Assembly (NCBI RefSeq): GCF_900114735.1
Contig: NZ_FOUA01000002.1
Span: 310,001-374,000 of the forward strand
Origin: Halopseudomonas bauzanensis
GTDB lineage: Bacteria; Pseudomonadota; Gammaproteobacteria; Pseudomonadales; Pseudomonadaceae
DNA: 64,000 nucleotides
Direction: 5' to 3'
In this document: in pieces, positions 50,569 to 60,966 of the stretch
Position numbering within the stretch: the first letter of the stretch is position 1
Layout: every line of letters begins with the position of its first letter
The notes under the pieces: generated by a model
Told to the model about the DNA's origin: nothing
The model's database searches: none
The model's input: the letters and a program-made list of their open reading frames with translations, nothing else
Translations under genes and position numbers: made by a program

Positions 50569-50570
50569 CC
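50545..50570. repeat. Perfect 26-base palindrome over a stop codon
   Basis: GGTTACTCGAGCA (50545-50557) is followed directly by its exact reverse complement (50558-50570). It covers the last codons and stop of the epimerase-like gene. As RNA it forms a hairpin; no T-run follows. Possible transcript end, or a protein-binding dyad. Confidence 0.85.
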
Positions 50571-50648
50571 TCAGCGGCAAACGTCCAGCTATGGGTGTAC
50601 CTGTGGGGCGGGCCCGGCAGGAGCTCCACGGGACACCACAGCGATCGC

Positions 50649-51029
50649 TTAGCCGACGACCAGGATACCGTCCATCTCTACCGGCACGCCCTTGGGCAGC
50701 GCAGCGATGCCGATGGCCGCGCGGGCCGGATAGGGCTGTTCGAAGTAGCGGCCCATGATTTCGTTGACGGTACCGAAGTTGGCCAGGTCGGTCAGGTAGA
50801 TGTTCAGCTTGACGATGTCCTGCAGCTTGCCGCCAGCCGCTTCAGCTACCAGTGCCAGGTTGTCGAACACGCGGCAGACCTGGGCCTCGAAGCCTTCAAC
50901 CACTTCCATGGTTTGCGGGTCCAGCGGGATCTGGCCGGACAGGTAAACGGTGTTGCCGACCTTGATGGCCTGGGAGTAGGTGCCGATGGCGGCGGGAGCG
51001 TGTTCGCTGGTGATGACTTGCTTGTTCAT
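50649..51029 (-). CDS. ridA: RidA-family imine/enamine deaminase
   Basis: RidA hydrolyses reactive 2-aminoacrylate and other imines in the cytosol. The 126-residue protein has the family pattern [31 protein letters not shown] and the catalytic arginine in [15 protein letters not shown], followed by [17 protein letters not shown] precedes ATG 51029. It follows spoT in the same direction by 18 bases, and joins the spoT-rpoZ-gmk cluster. Confidence 0.95.
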   Translation of the reverse strand: MNKQVITSEHAPAAIGTYSQAIKVGNTVYLSGQIPLDPQTMEVVEGFEAQVCRVFDNLALVAEAAGGKLQDIVKLNIYLTDLANFGTVNEIMGRYFEQPYPARAAIGIAALPKGVPVEMDGILVVG

Positions 51030-51047
51030 GAAGGTCTCCATCTGGAT

Positions 51048-53192
51048 TCAGTTTTTAAGGCGGGTAATCCGTAGCACGCCTTGCAGCGCACGGATCCGCT
51101 TGATCAATTGGGAAAGGTGCAGCCGGCCGCGCACGCGCAGCACCAGTTGCACCACGCTGATGCGACCATCGCGTTCGTCCACGCTGATTTTGTCGATACT
51201 CGCATCGGCTACGGTGATGCTGGTAGCGAGCTGGGCAATAATGCCGCGCTGATGCTCCAGTTCCACGCGCAGCTCCACGGTGAATTCGCCACTGACATTC
51301 TTATCCCAGGTCAGTTGCAGAATCTTTTCATTATTGTCGTGGTGTTCCGCCAGGTTCTTGCAGTTTTCCTGGTGAATGACCATGCCCTTGCCGGTAGTGA
51401 GGAAGCCGACAATGGGATCGCCCGGAATGGGATTACAGCAACGCGCAAAACTGACCACCAGCCCTTCGGTACCGCGAATGGCCAGGGGTTTCTCTTCGCT
51501 GCGGGGTTGCTGGATAACGGCATCGCTGCGCGTTGCCTCGGCCTCGGCCGCGGTATCACCTGCCAGTAGGCGGCGTGCAGTGACATAGGCCATGCGATTG
51601 CCCAGCCCGATGTCCGCCAGCAGGTCTTCCAGCGTCTCCATGCGGCAGTCAGCCAGCACGCGCTTGATCTGCCGCTCGGGAATCTGCTCCAGGCTGGTAT
51701 CGAAGCTCGCCAGCACCTTGTCCAGCAGCCGCTCGCCCAGCGCAATGGATTCGGAGTGGCGCTGGTGTTTGAGCACATGACGGATATTGCTGCGCGCCTT
51801 GCCGGTGATCACGAAGTTCAACCACGCCGGGTTGGGCCGGGCGCCTGGGGCGGTGATGATTTCCACGGTCTGGCCGCTTTCCAGTGGCTCGGACAGCGGC
51901 GCCAGGCGGCGATTGATACGGCAGGCGATACAGCTGTTGCCCACATCGGTATGCACGGCGTAGGCGAAGTCGACCGGTGTGGAGCCCTTGGGCAGCTCCA
52001 TGATCCGGCCCTTGGGCGTGAAGATATAGACCTCATCGGGGAACAGGTCGATCTTGACGTTCTCGATGAACTCCAGCGAATTACCCGCGCGTTGCTGCAG
52101 TTCAAGCACGCCTTTGAGCCACTGACGGGTGCGCGCATGGTTGCCGTTGATCACCTCGTCCTTCGACTTGTACACCCAGTGTGCGGCGATACCGTTATTG
52201 GCCAGCTCTTCCATCTCTTCGGTGCGGATCTGGATCTCGATCGGTACACCATGCATACCGAACAGGGTGGTATGCAGAGACTGATAGCCGTTGGCTTTGG
52301 GGATCGCGATGTAGTCCTTGAAGCGGCCAGGGAAGGGCTTGTACAGGCTGTGCACGGCGCCCAGCACGCGATAGCAGGTATCGGCCTTGTCGACGATGAT
52401 CCGGAAGGCGTAGACATCCATGATCTCGTTGAACGCCTTACGCTTCTCGCGCATCTTCTGGTAAATACCGTACAGATGCTTCTCGCGGCCCAGCACCTTG
52501 CCCTGCAGCCCCTCGCGCTCGAGACAGGCTTCCAGGGAGTCGAGGATCTTGTTCAGCAGCTCCTTGCGGTTGCCACGGGCGTCACGCACAGCCTGGGCGA
52601 TCATCCGCGAGCGCATCGGATACATGGCGCTGAAGCCCAGGTCCTCGAACTCGGTGCTGAGACTGTGCATGCCCAGGCGGTTGGCGATGGGCGCGTAGAT
52701 TTCCAGGGTTTCCCGGGCGATGCGGCGGCGTTTTTCCGGCTTCAGGGCGCCGAGGGTGCGCATGTTGTGCAGGCGGTCAGCGAGCTTGACCAGAATGACC
52801 CGGATATCGCGGGCCATGGCCAGGGCCATTTTCTGGAAGTTCTCAGCCTGGGCCTCGGCCTTGGTCTCGAAGGTCATCTGGGTCAGCTTGCTGACGCCGT
52901 CGACCAGCTCTGCCACGGTATCACCGAACTGCGCGGTGAGGGCTTCCTTGGGGATGCCGGTATCCTCGATCACATCATGCAGCATGGCGGCCATCAGGCT
53001 CTGATGGTCCATGTGCATATCAGCAAGGATGTTGGCTACCGCCAGCGGATGGGTGACGTAGGGCTCGCCGCTGCGGCGGGTCTGGCCGTCATGGGCCTGC
53101 TCCGCATAGAAATAGGCGCGGCGTACCAGGTTGACCTGATCGGGTTCGAGGTAGTCATCCAGCCGATCGGCAAAGACTTCTATACCGGACAT
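51048..53192 (-). CDS. spoT: Bifunctional (p)ppGpp synthetase/hydrolase SpoT
   Basis: SpoT makes and degrades the stringent alarmone (p)ppGpp. The 714-residue protein has an HD hydrolase domain (LHDVIEDT at about 71-78, KLADRLHNMRTL later), a RelA/SpoT synthetase domain (AFRIIVDKADTCYRVLG, NGYQSLHTTLFG), a TGS domain (IYIFTPKGRIMELPKGSTPVDFAYAVHTDVG) and a C-terminal ACT region. AGGAGAG lies before ATG 53192; the extra 18 codons upstream are not used. The genes run gmk-rpoZ-spoT-ridA. Confidence 0.96.
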   Translation of the reverse strand: MSGIEVFADRLDDYLEPDQVNLVRRAYFYAEQAHDGQTRRSGEPYVTHPLAVANILADMHMDHQSLMAAMLHDVIEDTGIPKEALTAQFGDTVAELVDGVSKLTQMTFETKAEAQAENFQKMALAMARDIRVILVKLADRLHNMRTLGALKPEKRRRIARETLEIYAPIANRLGMHSLSTEFEDLGFSAMYPMRSRMIAQAVRDARGNRKELLNKILDSLEACLEREGLQGKVLGREKHLYGIYQKMREKRKAFNEIMDVYAFRIIVDKADTCYRVLGAVHSLYKPFPGRFKDYIAIPKANGYQSLHTTLFGMHGVPIEIQIRTEEMEELANNGIAAHWVYKSKDEVINGNHARTRQWLKGVLELQQRAGNSLEFIENVKIDLFPDEVYIFTPKGRIMELPKGSTPVDFAYAVHTDVGNSCIACRINRRLAPLSEPLESGQTVEIITAPGARPNPAWLNFVITGKARSNIRHVLKHQRHSESIALGERLLDKVLASFDTSLEQIPERQIKRVLADCRMETLEDLLADIGLGNRMAYVTARRLLAGDTAAEAEATRSDAVIQQPRSEEKPLAIRGTEGLVVSFARCCNPIPGDPIVGFLTTGKGMVIHQENCKNLAEHHDNNEKILQLTWDKNVSGEFTVELRVELEHQRGIIAQLATSITVADASIDKISVDERDGRISVVQLVLRVRGRLHLSQLIKRIRALQGVLRITRLKN

Positions 53193-53255
53193 GCAACTCT
53201 CCTGCACCCTGCTGTCAGAGCAGTTTGAACGAGGTCGCACGGCCATCGCAACCGC

Positions 53256-53513
53256 TTACTCCGGCAGTTCGGTTTCCAGCGAGTACAGCGGCTCCTGCTG
53301 TTCACGCAGAGCTTCTTCGGCCATGATCGCGTCGGTGATCAGGCCTTCGGCGATTTCACGCAAAGCCACGACGGTGGGCTTGTCATTTTCCCAGGCAACC
53401 TTGGGTTCCTTGCCGCCAGTAGCGATCTGACGCGAACGCTTGGTGGCCAGCATGACCAGCTCAAAGCGGTTGTCTACATTTTCCAGGCAGTCTTCAACAG
53501 TGACGCGGGCCAT
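53256..53513 (-). CDS. rpoZ: RNA polymerase omega subunit
   Basis: Omega helps fold RNA polymerase beta-prime and binds ppGpp at the interface. The 85-residue protein reads [37 protein letters not shown] with the conserved [15 protein letters not shown] segment. GGAG precedes ATG 53513. It lies 63 bases before spoT, the standard arrangement. Confidence 0.97.
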   Translation of the reverse strand: MARVTVEDCLENVDNRFELVMLATKRSRQIATGGKEPKVAWENDKPTVVALREIAEGLITDAIMAEEALREQQEPLYSLETELPE

Positions 53514-53595
53514 GGTGTACTCCGAACGGCAGAAAAAAGAAAATCGGGAAGCGCTTGGTAAAAACGCGGGACCGAACAGTTTACCGGTTAACCAG

Positions 53596-54357
<762 letters not shown>

Positions 54358-55617
54358 TCAGCTACGTGCGGTCCGGCTCTCGGGCGAGGCATCCTCGAAG
54401 CGATCGACCTGGCGCAGCGTGCGGAACCCCGCAGCCCAGCCGGCCACCACGCCCAGGGTGCAGAAGGCCCCGATCAAGGCGGCCGGTACCGCGCCGAACC
54501 AGGCCGCGCTGGTGCCGGCGCGGAAATTGCCCAGTTCGTTGGACGAGCCGATAAACAACATGTTGACCGCATTGACCCGGCCGCGCATGGCATCGGGCGT
54601 GGAGAACTGGATCAGCGCCGAGCGGATATACACGCTGACCATGTCTGCGGCGCCGGCTATCAGCAGCGCAACGAAGGACAGCCAGAACAGCGTCGACAGC
54701 GCGAACACCAGATTGGCCACACCGAAGATCGCTACCGCGATAAACATGGTGCGCCCGACATTGCTGTTGAATGGCCTGGCGCTCAGGTACAGGCCCACGC
54801 AGATTTCACCCACGGCCATGGCGCTGCGCAGAATGCCCAGGCCCTCGGGGCCGACGTGCAACACATCGCTGGCATAGATCGGCAGCAGAGCGACCACACC
54901 GCCCAACAGCACGGCGAACAGATCCAGGGAAATGGTGCCGAGAATGATCGGCCGGGTGCGAATGAAATGCAGCCCGGCGGTAAAGCGCTGCCAGCCGGAG
55001 GTTTCGGTAATCTGCATGGCTTCGGCATAGAGCACCGGTACGCGGCTGAGCAGCAACAGCCCGCCGGCAAAGCACACCAGGCAGATCGCATAAGTCAGCT
55101 CACCGCCGCCGACGGCATAGAGCACGCCCCCCAACACCGGACCGAGGATGGTCGCGGTACGCATGATGGTGCTGTTGGCGGCAATCGCCTGGGCCAACTG
55201 ATCCCGCGGCACGATTTGCGGCAACAGGCTTTGTAGGGCCGGCCCGATGAACGCCCGCGAGCAGCCGTACAGTACCAGCGCACCATAGAACCAGCCCGGC
55301 TCATGCTCGCCACGTGCGGTCAGCCACAGCAGGATGCCACTGCAGCCCGCCGCGCCAGCCCAAGAGAGAGCGAGAATCAGTTTGCGGCTGTAGCGATCGA
55401 TCAGGTCGCCCGCAGGCATCAGCAGAAACAGCATCGGCAAAAACTGCGCCAGCCCGACCCATGCCAGCGACAACGGATCACCGGTAATTTCGTAGATCTG
55501 CCAAGCGACCACAATGGCCTGGATCTGCATGGCAAATACCGCCAGCAGGCGGGCGATGACGAAGGGCATGAAGCCCGGCTGACGGTAGACGTTCAAGCGG
55601 GAAGCGGAGAGAGCCAA
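54358..55617 (-). CDS. MFS efflux transporter (EntS/MFS_3-like)
   Basis: The 419-residue permease has twelve hydrophobic segments. It resembles the MFS_3 group that includes the enterobactin exporter EntS: FMPFVIARLLAVFAMQIQAIVVAWQIYEITGDPLSLAWVGL and the GDLIDRYSRKLILAL loop. The apparent start is a TTG at 55617 with no strong ribosome site; a later ATG at residue 17 would cut the first helix. Substrate unknown. It lies upstream of gmk in the same direction. Confidence 0.8.
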   Translation of the reverse strand: MALSASRLNVYRQPGFMPFVIARLLAVFAMQIQAIVVAWQIYEITGDPLSLAWVGLAQFLPMLFLLMPAGDLIDRYSRKLILALSWAGAAGCSGILLWLTARGEHEPGWFYGALVLYGCSRAFIGPALQSLLPQIVPRDQLAQAIAANSTIMRTATILGPVLGGVLYAVGGGELTYAICLVCFAGGLLLLSRVPVLYAEAMQITETSGWQRFTAGLHFIRTRPIILGTISLDLFAVLLGGVVALLPIYASDVLHVGPEGLGILRSAMAVGEICVGLYLSARPFNSNVGRTMFIAVAIFGVANLVFALSTLFWLSFVALLIAGAADMVSVYIRSALIQFSTPDAMRGRVNAVNMLFIGSSNELGNFRAGTSAAWFGAVPAALIGAFCTLGVVAGWAAGFRTLRQVDRFEDASPESRTARS

Positions 55618-56030
55618 GGTGACATCTTCGGTGCGGGATGGATGAGCAGCACATGATAGCAGCGGACGCCCATGGCGTCAGCGCGGGCGGGCAGAGGGGA
55701 AATCATGAGCATCAACTGGAGCATGCTGATCATTGGTGGCCTGTTCGAGACCGGCTTCGCCGTCAGTCTTGGCAAGCGCAGCAGGCCAGCGGCAAGTCTC
55801 TCTCTCATTCCTGAAGAGGGAGCACATGCTGTACGGGCAGTTTTTCTAACCAAGCTTGAGCTTCCTGGCAGAACGCTGCCCTCTCGGCCACTTTGCTTTT
55901 CCTTAGTTACCGTTATCAGGATTATGGATTCTCCTTGTACTGAGGCTGAACATAGCCTGACATGACGTGGAGTGAATAGAAAAGTCGACAACAACAATAC
56001 TGGTCGCTGTAGCGGTCTGAGGGCTTCACT
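55618..56030. other. Breakpoint region between core block and acyl-CoA module
   Basis: These 413 bases hold the truncated SMR gene listed separately and, from about 55776, unrelated sequence with no gene I can assign. A half site CTGACATG occurs near 55958. Confidence 0.6.
55705..55965 (+). pseudogene. Truncated SMR-family (QacE/SugE-type) transporter gene
   Basis: AGGGG precedes ATG 55705. The first 24 residues, MSINWSMLIIGGLFETGFAV and then SLGK, match the first helix and the conserved Glu of small multidrug resistance exporters. From about residue 25 the frame reads RSRPAASLSL and on in unrelated, non-membrane sequence to a stop at 55965. About 80 residues of an SMR protein are missing, so it is a 5' fragment cut by a rearrangement. 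Confidence 0.75.
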
Positions 56031-57590
56031 ATGATTCTGACTGACCTGCCTGAACACAACCTGAAGCGCTTTGGCGAATACCCGTTCCTGTACTTCAATG
56101 GTCAGGCCTTGAGCAATCGCTATCTTCTGGACACGGCTAATCGCATGGCGGCGGGGCTCCAGGCGCAGGGCGTCAAGCCTGGTGATCGGGTCATTGTCTG
56201 CATGGCGAACTCGCCAGAGGTTTTCATTGCCTACCAGGCAGTCATGCGCGCTGGTGCGATTGTGCTGCCGGTGATGCACGTGCTCCACCCCAAGGAAATC
56301 AGATTTATCGCGAGCGCGTCCGAGGCTTGCGCGATCATTACCAGTGCCTCGGTGCTGCCCAATGTGCAGCAAGCGGTAGAGGGCCTTGCAGTGCAGCCGC
56401 TACTGCTGGTTGCTGGGCTGGATGCGGCGAATGCCGGCTTGGTGAGTGAGCGGACTATGGACCTTCAGACGCTGGTGGAACTGGCGCCAGAGCTGGTTCA
56501 AAAACCCGATCTGCAACCGGACGATACGGCGGTGATTCTGTTTACCTCCGGCACAACAGGCCAGCCCAAAGGCGTCATGCTTACCCACCGTAACCTCTAC
56601 AGCAATGCCGCTGCGGCGGCGGCTTTGGCTGAACAGTCCGGCGAGCCGGCTGGCGTTACCCTGGGTGTACTGCCGTTGGCGCATATCTATGGTTTCACCA
56701 CGGCCAATACGCTGTTTCTGCGAGGGGGGACGATCGTCGTGCTGGCGAAGTTCAGTGTCCCCGAAGTCTGTCAGGCGATTCAGGAACACAGGATCCGCCG
56801 CTTCAGCGCCGTGCCGGCCATGATTCAGGCACTGATGGCCGATCCCGCGACGGATAACTACGACCTTTCGAGCCTGGAGATAGTAGGATCCGGCTCCGCT
56901 CCCATGCCAGTAGCCTTGATAGCCGCGGTTAAACAGCGGTTTGGTGTCGATGTATACGAGGGTTACGGCTTGTCCGAGGCCGCTCCGACAGTATCGGCGC
57001 ATCGTACCGGTGAGTCCCTCAAGCCTGGATCGGTGGGGCGCGCTTTCCCGGGCGTCGAGCTACGCATCGCTGATGAGGTCGGGCAGCCACTGCCCGTAGG
57101 AGAGATCGGCGAATTACTGGTGCGCGGCGAAAATATCACACCTGGGTACTATCAGAACGAGGCAGCAACCAGAGCTGCGATTCAGGACGGCTGGCTCCAT
57201 ACCGGCGATGTTGGACGCCTTGATGAAGACGGCTACCTCTATATCGTCGACCGCAAGAAGGATCTGATTCTGCGGGGCGGCTTCAATATTTATCCACGCG
57301 ATCTGGAGGAGCTGATTATTGCTCATCCAAGCGTGGCGGAAGTAGCGGTGGTGGGCGTGCCGTCGGAACGCATGGGTGAGGAGGTGATCGCCGTGGTTGT
57401 ACCTGTCCCGGGTGCCATGGTGACCGAAGCCGAATTGCTGGACTACTGCCACGAGCACTTGGCGAAATATAAAACGCCGTGCGGCATCATTTTCGTTGAG
57501 GCGCTACCTCGCAGTGGTGTGGGCAAAATACTGAAGAAATCCCTGCGTGAACAGATAGCCACAATGGCCGCGGAGCAAGGCCTGATCTAG
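56031..57590 (+). CDS. AMP-binding acyl-CoA ligase
   Basis: The 519-residue adenylating enzyme activates a carboxylic acid with ATP and CoA. The P-loop FTSGTTGQPKG lies at 171-181, GYGLSEAAP and the HTGDVGRLDEDGYLYIVDRKKDLI hinge follow, and the catalytic lysine is K499 in RSGVGKILKK. The pocket does not tell the substrate; fatty or aromatic acids are possible. Start ATG 56031. It is the first gene of the acyl-CoA module and precedes the TRAP binding-protein gene by 181 bases. Confidence 0.9.
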   Translation: MILTDLPEHNLKRFGEYPFLYFNGQALSNRYLLDTANRMAAGLQAQGVKPGDRVIVCMANSPEVFIAYQAVMRAGAIVLPVMHVLHPKEIRFIASASEACAIITSASVLPNVQQAVEGLAVQPLLLVAGLDAANAGLVSERTMDLQTLVELAPELVQKPDLQPDDTAVILFTSGTTGQPKGVMLTHRNLYSNAAAAAALAEQSGEPAGVTLGVLPLAHIYGFTTANTLFLRGGTIVVLAKFSVPEVCQAIQEHRIRRFSAVPAMIQALMADPATDNYDLSSLEIVGSGSAPMPVALIAAVKQRFGVDVYEGYGLSEAAPTVSAHRTGESLKPGSVGRAFPGVELRIADEVGQPLPVGEIGELLVRGENITPGYYQNEAATRAAIQDGWLHTGDVGRLDEDGYLYIVDRKKDLILRGGFNIYPRDLEELIIAHPSVAEVAVVGVPSERMGEEVIAVVVPVPGAMVTEAELLDYCHEHLAKYKTPCGIIFVEALPRSGVGKILKKSLREQIATMAAEQGLI

Positions 57591-57662
57591 GGCTACGCCA
57601 GAATTCCCGATGACCGAAAGAGCACAAGCTTTGCTTGACCTGATGCCCCTTTCGATCTTAGC

Positions 57663-57676
57663 CTGACAAGTGTCAG
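57663..57676 (+). promoter_or_regulatory. Palindromic operator before TRAP binding-protein gene
   Basis: CTGACA-AG-TGTCAG is a perfect dyad 95 bases before the gene start. It lies just after a TTGACC (57635-57640) -35-like box. The same pattern, CTGATA-TG-TATCAG, precedes tetR (61749-61762). Both fit the form CTGAYA-N2-TRTCAG. Confidence 0.65.
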
Positions 57677-57771
57677 CCAGATTGAAAGTGGGGCAAGAAG
57701 CCCGCCAAGGACGGCCTGTTCCATACGCTACCCCCTGGGTCGTGAAAATAATAAAACCGGAGAAGATCCAC

Positions 57772-58971
57772 ATGAAAACCACGTTTCTCAAAGGTATCCT
57801 GAGCTCAGGCATATCGATCGCAGCCGTCCTTGCAATAAGCAGTGCCAGTCTGGCGAATGCGGCGGAATACAAAATGCCGCGCCTGCTGGCGATAGGTACA
57901 TCCGGTACCTCCAGCGGTAGCTTTGCCTCGACCAATGGCTGGGGCCCGGTTTTTCAGAAAGAGACTGGCTCGAACGTCCGTATAGTCCCGGTGGATAACG
58001 AAGCCCAGCGCTACCGGCGGCTGACTGATCGCAGGGATCTGAGCATCAGTTCGGTGTCATCTGCGGAAATGCGCTTTCAGATCGAAGGTATTGGGGCCTA
58101 TGCCAGCATGAAGCCGGTGGCCCAGCGCGTGATCTGGCACCATAACGACACGCCGTGGGGGTTTGTCGTTGCGGGTAGCTCTAACCTGCATACCATGGAT
58201 GATCTGAAAAAAGGCAAGATCTCCGTCGCGCAGGGCGAATTCTCGCCTCCCATGGTAGTCGCTGTAACGAAAGCACTCCCTGCCTACCTGGACATGACGG
58301 ATGAAGAGGTCTCTGAGAGATTCTCCTACGTGTCTGCAAGCAGCTACGCCCAGAGCTGCCGTTCTGTTGTGGAAGGCCGGGCTGACGTCGCCTATTGCGC
58401 GCCCACCAGTTCCATCCTCTCGGAAATGGAAGGCGCCCCCGGAGGAATTCGCTGGCTGCCGATGGACAGGGACAACAAGGAAGCGTGGGACCGGTTCCTG
58501 GAGCACCGCACGATGGTTGTGCCCACCACCATCAATCTGGGGGTTTCAACGGCAAGAGGTGTCGATGGTCTGGCGTCCAACTTCCTGTATGCCGTTCCGG
58601 CGGATGCTGATGAAGAGTTCGCTTACAACATGGCCAAGTGGCTCCACCAGTCCTTTGACAAGTACAAGAACACGCACCCTTTATCCTCTCGTATGGATCT
58701 GGCCGTTTTCCGGGAATACCTGGATCGCTCACCGCTGCCGGTTCATGAAGGCACCATCCGCTACCTGAAAGAAGTTGGCGCCTGGACCGCCGAAGATGAC
58801 CAGTGGAATCAGGCCGCAATCGAGAAGATGGATCTCTGGAACAAGGCACGCCAGGCGGCGCTGGATGAAGCAAGGGAGCGTCGGATCCCGGCGAGTCATA
58901 ACAACGAAGAGTTCATGGCAATCATGAACGAGCATACGAAAGGGCTGGAGCATTTCCGCACCCGCCTCTAA
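57772..58971 (+). CDS. TAXI-family TRAP transporter solute-binding protein
   Basis: The 399-residue precursor has a signal peptide (GISIAAVLAISSASLANA) and the TAXI binding fold: LLAIGTSGTSSGSFASTNGWGPVFQKETG, TPWGFVVAGSSNLHTMDDLKKGKISVAQGEFS and a long helical tail. It captures an organic acid in the periplasm for the fused permease encoded next. GGAGA precedes ATG 57772. It follows a palindromic operator and is separated from the permease gene by 59 bases with a hairpin. Confidence 0.9.
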   Translation: MKTTFLKGILSSGISIAAVLAISSASLANAAEYKMPRLLAIGTSGTSSGSFASTNGWGPVFQKETGSNVRIVPVDNEAQRYRRLTDRRDLSISSVSSAEMRFQIEGIGAYASMKPVAQRVIWHHNDTPWGFVVAGSSNLHTMDDLKKGKISVAQGEFSPPMVVAVTKALPAYLDMTDEEVSERFSYVSASSYAQSCRSVVEGRADVAYCAPTSSILSEMEGAPGGIRWLPMDRDNKEAWDRFLEHRTMVVPTTINLGVSTARGVDGLASNFLYAVPADADEEFAYNMAKWLHQSFDKYKNTHPLSSRMDLAVFREYLDRSPLPVHEGTIRYLKEVGAWTAEDDQWNQAAIEKMDLWNKARQAALDEARERRIPASHNNEEFMAIMNEHTKGLEHFRTRL

Positions 58972-58978
58972 GCAGCAG

Positions 58979-58997
58979 GGCGTGGCCGGGCCACGCC
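58979..58997 (+). other. Intercistronic hairpin between TRAP genes
   Basis: GGCGTGGCC and GGCCACGCC flank a single G, effectively a seven-base stem with a five-base loop. It starts seven bases after the binding-protein stop and could protect that upstream message or attenuate the permease. Confidence 0.6.
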
Positions 58998-59030
58998 TCA
59001 CAACATTCCCTTATCTTCGGAAGAAAACTC

Positions 59031-60956
59031 ATGAAGTCTGATGCCGTCGCTCCTGAAAGTGTTGAGCATAGTTCTGAGGTAACTCGGCTTGGCGACGCGA
59101 ACTCGTGGCAGAGTATCGTTTTTGTCACACTCTGTGTCTGTGGGCTGCTAGCGGGTATTGCCTATATTTTCGGGCTCACATTTGCCGATCATCGGTTGCT
59201 CGAAGGAGAATACTACTGGATCTTTATCGGCCTCTTCGCAGCGGCGGCGTTTATAGCGCTGCCCGGGAAGTCCGGCCAGTACAAGGTGCCATTCTATGAT
59301 TTGATCGCGGCCGTGCTGGTAGTGGGCGTGAGCTTCTACTTTGCCGCCAATGCCTGGGATATGGCTCAGGCAGGGTGGAGCAACCTGTACATGGGCATTG
59401 TGGTCTGGCTGCTGATGATGGAGCTTGCCCGGCGCAGCGGTGGAGTGCCTTTCCTGCTGGTGGTCGTGCTCATTGGGCTGTATCCCCTGATTGCGGACTA
59501 TTTCCCGGGCTTGTTCATGGGCATCCCCTATCAGTTCGAGCACATGATTGAGGCCCATATCTTCCGCACCGAAGGCATGATGGGTATCACTACCAAGATT
59601 GTCGCTGAGATTATCCTGGGGTTTCTGGTGTTCGCTGGTATCTTGCTGGCCACGGGCGCGGGCGACTTCTTTATTGACCTGGCCAACGCCAGTTTCGGGC
59701 GCTACCGCGGCGGCCCCGCCAAAGTGGCTGTGGTCGCCAGTGCTTTCATGGGAAGTCTCTCCGGTTCCATTTTCTCCAATATCGCCGGGACGGGCTCGAT
59801 CACCATTCCGACGATGAAGAAGGCCGGGTATCCCGCGCATTACGCTGGAGCGATTGAGGCCTGCGCATCGACCGGTGGCGTGGTAATGCCGCCAGTCATG
59901 GGGGCGATCGCCTTCGTCATGGCGATCACCATTGGGGTGGATTACGCGGTCATCATGATTGCTGCGATCCTGCCGTCGCTGCTCTTCTACTTCGGCCTGA
60001 TCTTGCAGGTGGATGCCTACGCCGCCCGCACCGGTATGAAGGGCATGGCTAAAGAGGACATTCCGTCGGCGCGCAAGGTTCTGCTGCGCGGGTGGCCGTT
60101 CCTGTTGGTGATGGTATTCCTCATCTGGGGTCTGCTGTATATGCGGTGGGAATACTATACGCCCTGGTATGCGTGCATCCTGATGATTGGCCTGTCCTTC
60201 CTGCGTAAAGAGACACGCCTGACACCAAAGCGGCTATACAGTGCGATACGGCAGATTGGCGTATTGATCACCCAGACTGCCGCGATCATCTTGCCCATTG
60301 CCTTTGTCGTCAGTGCCTTGACCATTACGGGCGTGACCGGGTCACTGACCTCCGGTCTGGTGGGGCTCGGTGGCGATAACGTTTTCCTGGTCATTCTCTT
60401 CGGTATCGCGGCCTGCTTCATCATGGGCATGGCCGGCCTCGCCATCGTCGCCTATATCTTCCTGGCGGTGACACTGGCTCCAGCGATCATTGAAGTTGGC
60501 GGGCTGAATACCATCGCCGTGCATTTCTTCATCGTGTACTACGCAATGCTGTCGGTGATCACACCGCCTGTCGGCGCTGCGGCGTTCCTGGCTGGCACCA
60601 TGGCTGGGGCGAAGCCGATGAAAACCTCGTTCACAGCCATGCGTCTCGGAGTGGTTATCTACTTTATCCCGTTGTTCTTCCTGTTCCAGCCTGCGCTGGT
60701 ACTGCAGGGAGACCTGACGCCGTTGTTGTACGTTCTGCCATCAATCATTGCCGGCATCATGCTGATTTCTGGCGGTCTTGAGGGCTACTTGCTGGGTGCG
60801 GGTCTGGTGAAACCGTGGCAACGGTTGCCGCTGATTATCGCCGGCTTTGTCTTCAGCTTTCCGGGAGTGATAACGACTATTGTCGGCGGCCTGGCATCGG
60901 CCCTGTTGGTAGCGATCATTTGGCGCGAGAATCGGCTGAGCCCGAGTCTGGCCTGA
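59031..60956 (+). CDS. TRAP transporter, fused small/large permease (4TM/12TM)
   Basis: This 641-residue inner-membrane protein combines the DctQ-like and DctM-like parts. It has about sixteen hydrophobic segments, including GIVVWLLMMELARRSGG, GSLSGSIFSNIAGTGSITIPTMKKAGYPAHYAGAIEACASTGGVVMPPVMG, and MAGLAIVAYIFLAVTLAPAII. The AIEACASTGG and MPPVMG stretches match DctM-type transport cores. Sodium-driven uptake of an organic acid with the TAXI protein is the expected role. Start ATG 59031. Confidence 0.92.
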   Translation: MKSDAVAPESVEHSSEVTRLGDANSWQSIVFVTLCVCGLLAGIAYIFGLTFADHRLLEGEYYWIFIGLFAAAAFIALPGKSGQYKVPFYDLIAAVLVVGVSFYFAANAWDMAQAGWSNLYMGIVVWLLMMELARRSGGVPFLLVVVLIGLYPLIADYFPGLFMGIPYQFEHMIEAHIFRTEGMMGITTKIVAEIILGFLVFAGILLATGAGDFFIDLANASFGRYRGGPAKVAVVASAFMGSLSGSIFSNIAGTGSITIPTMKKAGYPAHYAGAIEACASTGGVVMPPVMGAIAFVMAITIGVDYAVIMIAAILPSLLFYFGLILQVDAYAARTGMKGMAKEDIPSARKVLLRGWPFLLVMVFLIWGLLYMRWEYYTPWYACILMIGLSFLRKETRLTPKRLYSAIRQIGVLITQTAAIILPIAFVVSALTITGVTGSLTSGLVGLGGDNVFLVILFGIAACFIMGMAGLAIVAYIFLAVTLAPAIIEVGGLNTIAVHFFIVYYAMLSVITPPVGAAAFLAGTMAGAKPMKTSFTAMRLGVVIYFIPLFFLFQPALVLQGDLTPLLYVLPSIIAGIMLISGGLEGYLLGAGLVKPWQRLPLIIAGFVFSFPGVITTIVGGLASALLVAIIWRENRLSPSLA

Positions 60957-60966
60957 TGGGGTACCT

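Noticed and set aside
51756-53228. A 490-codon plus-strand frame opposite spoT
   Set aside because: Antisense shadow of spoT.
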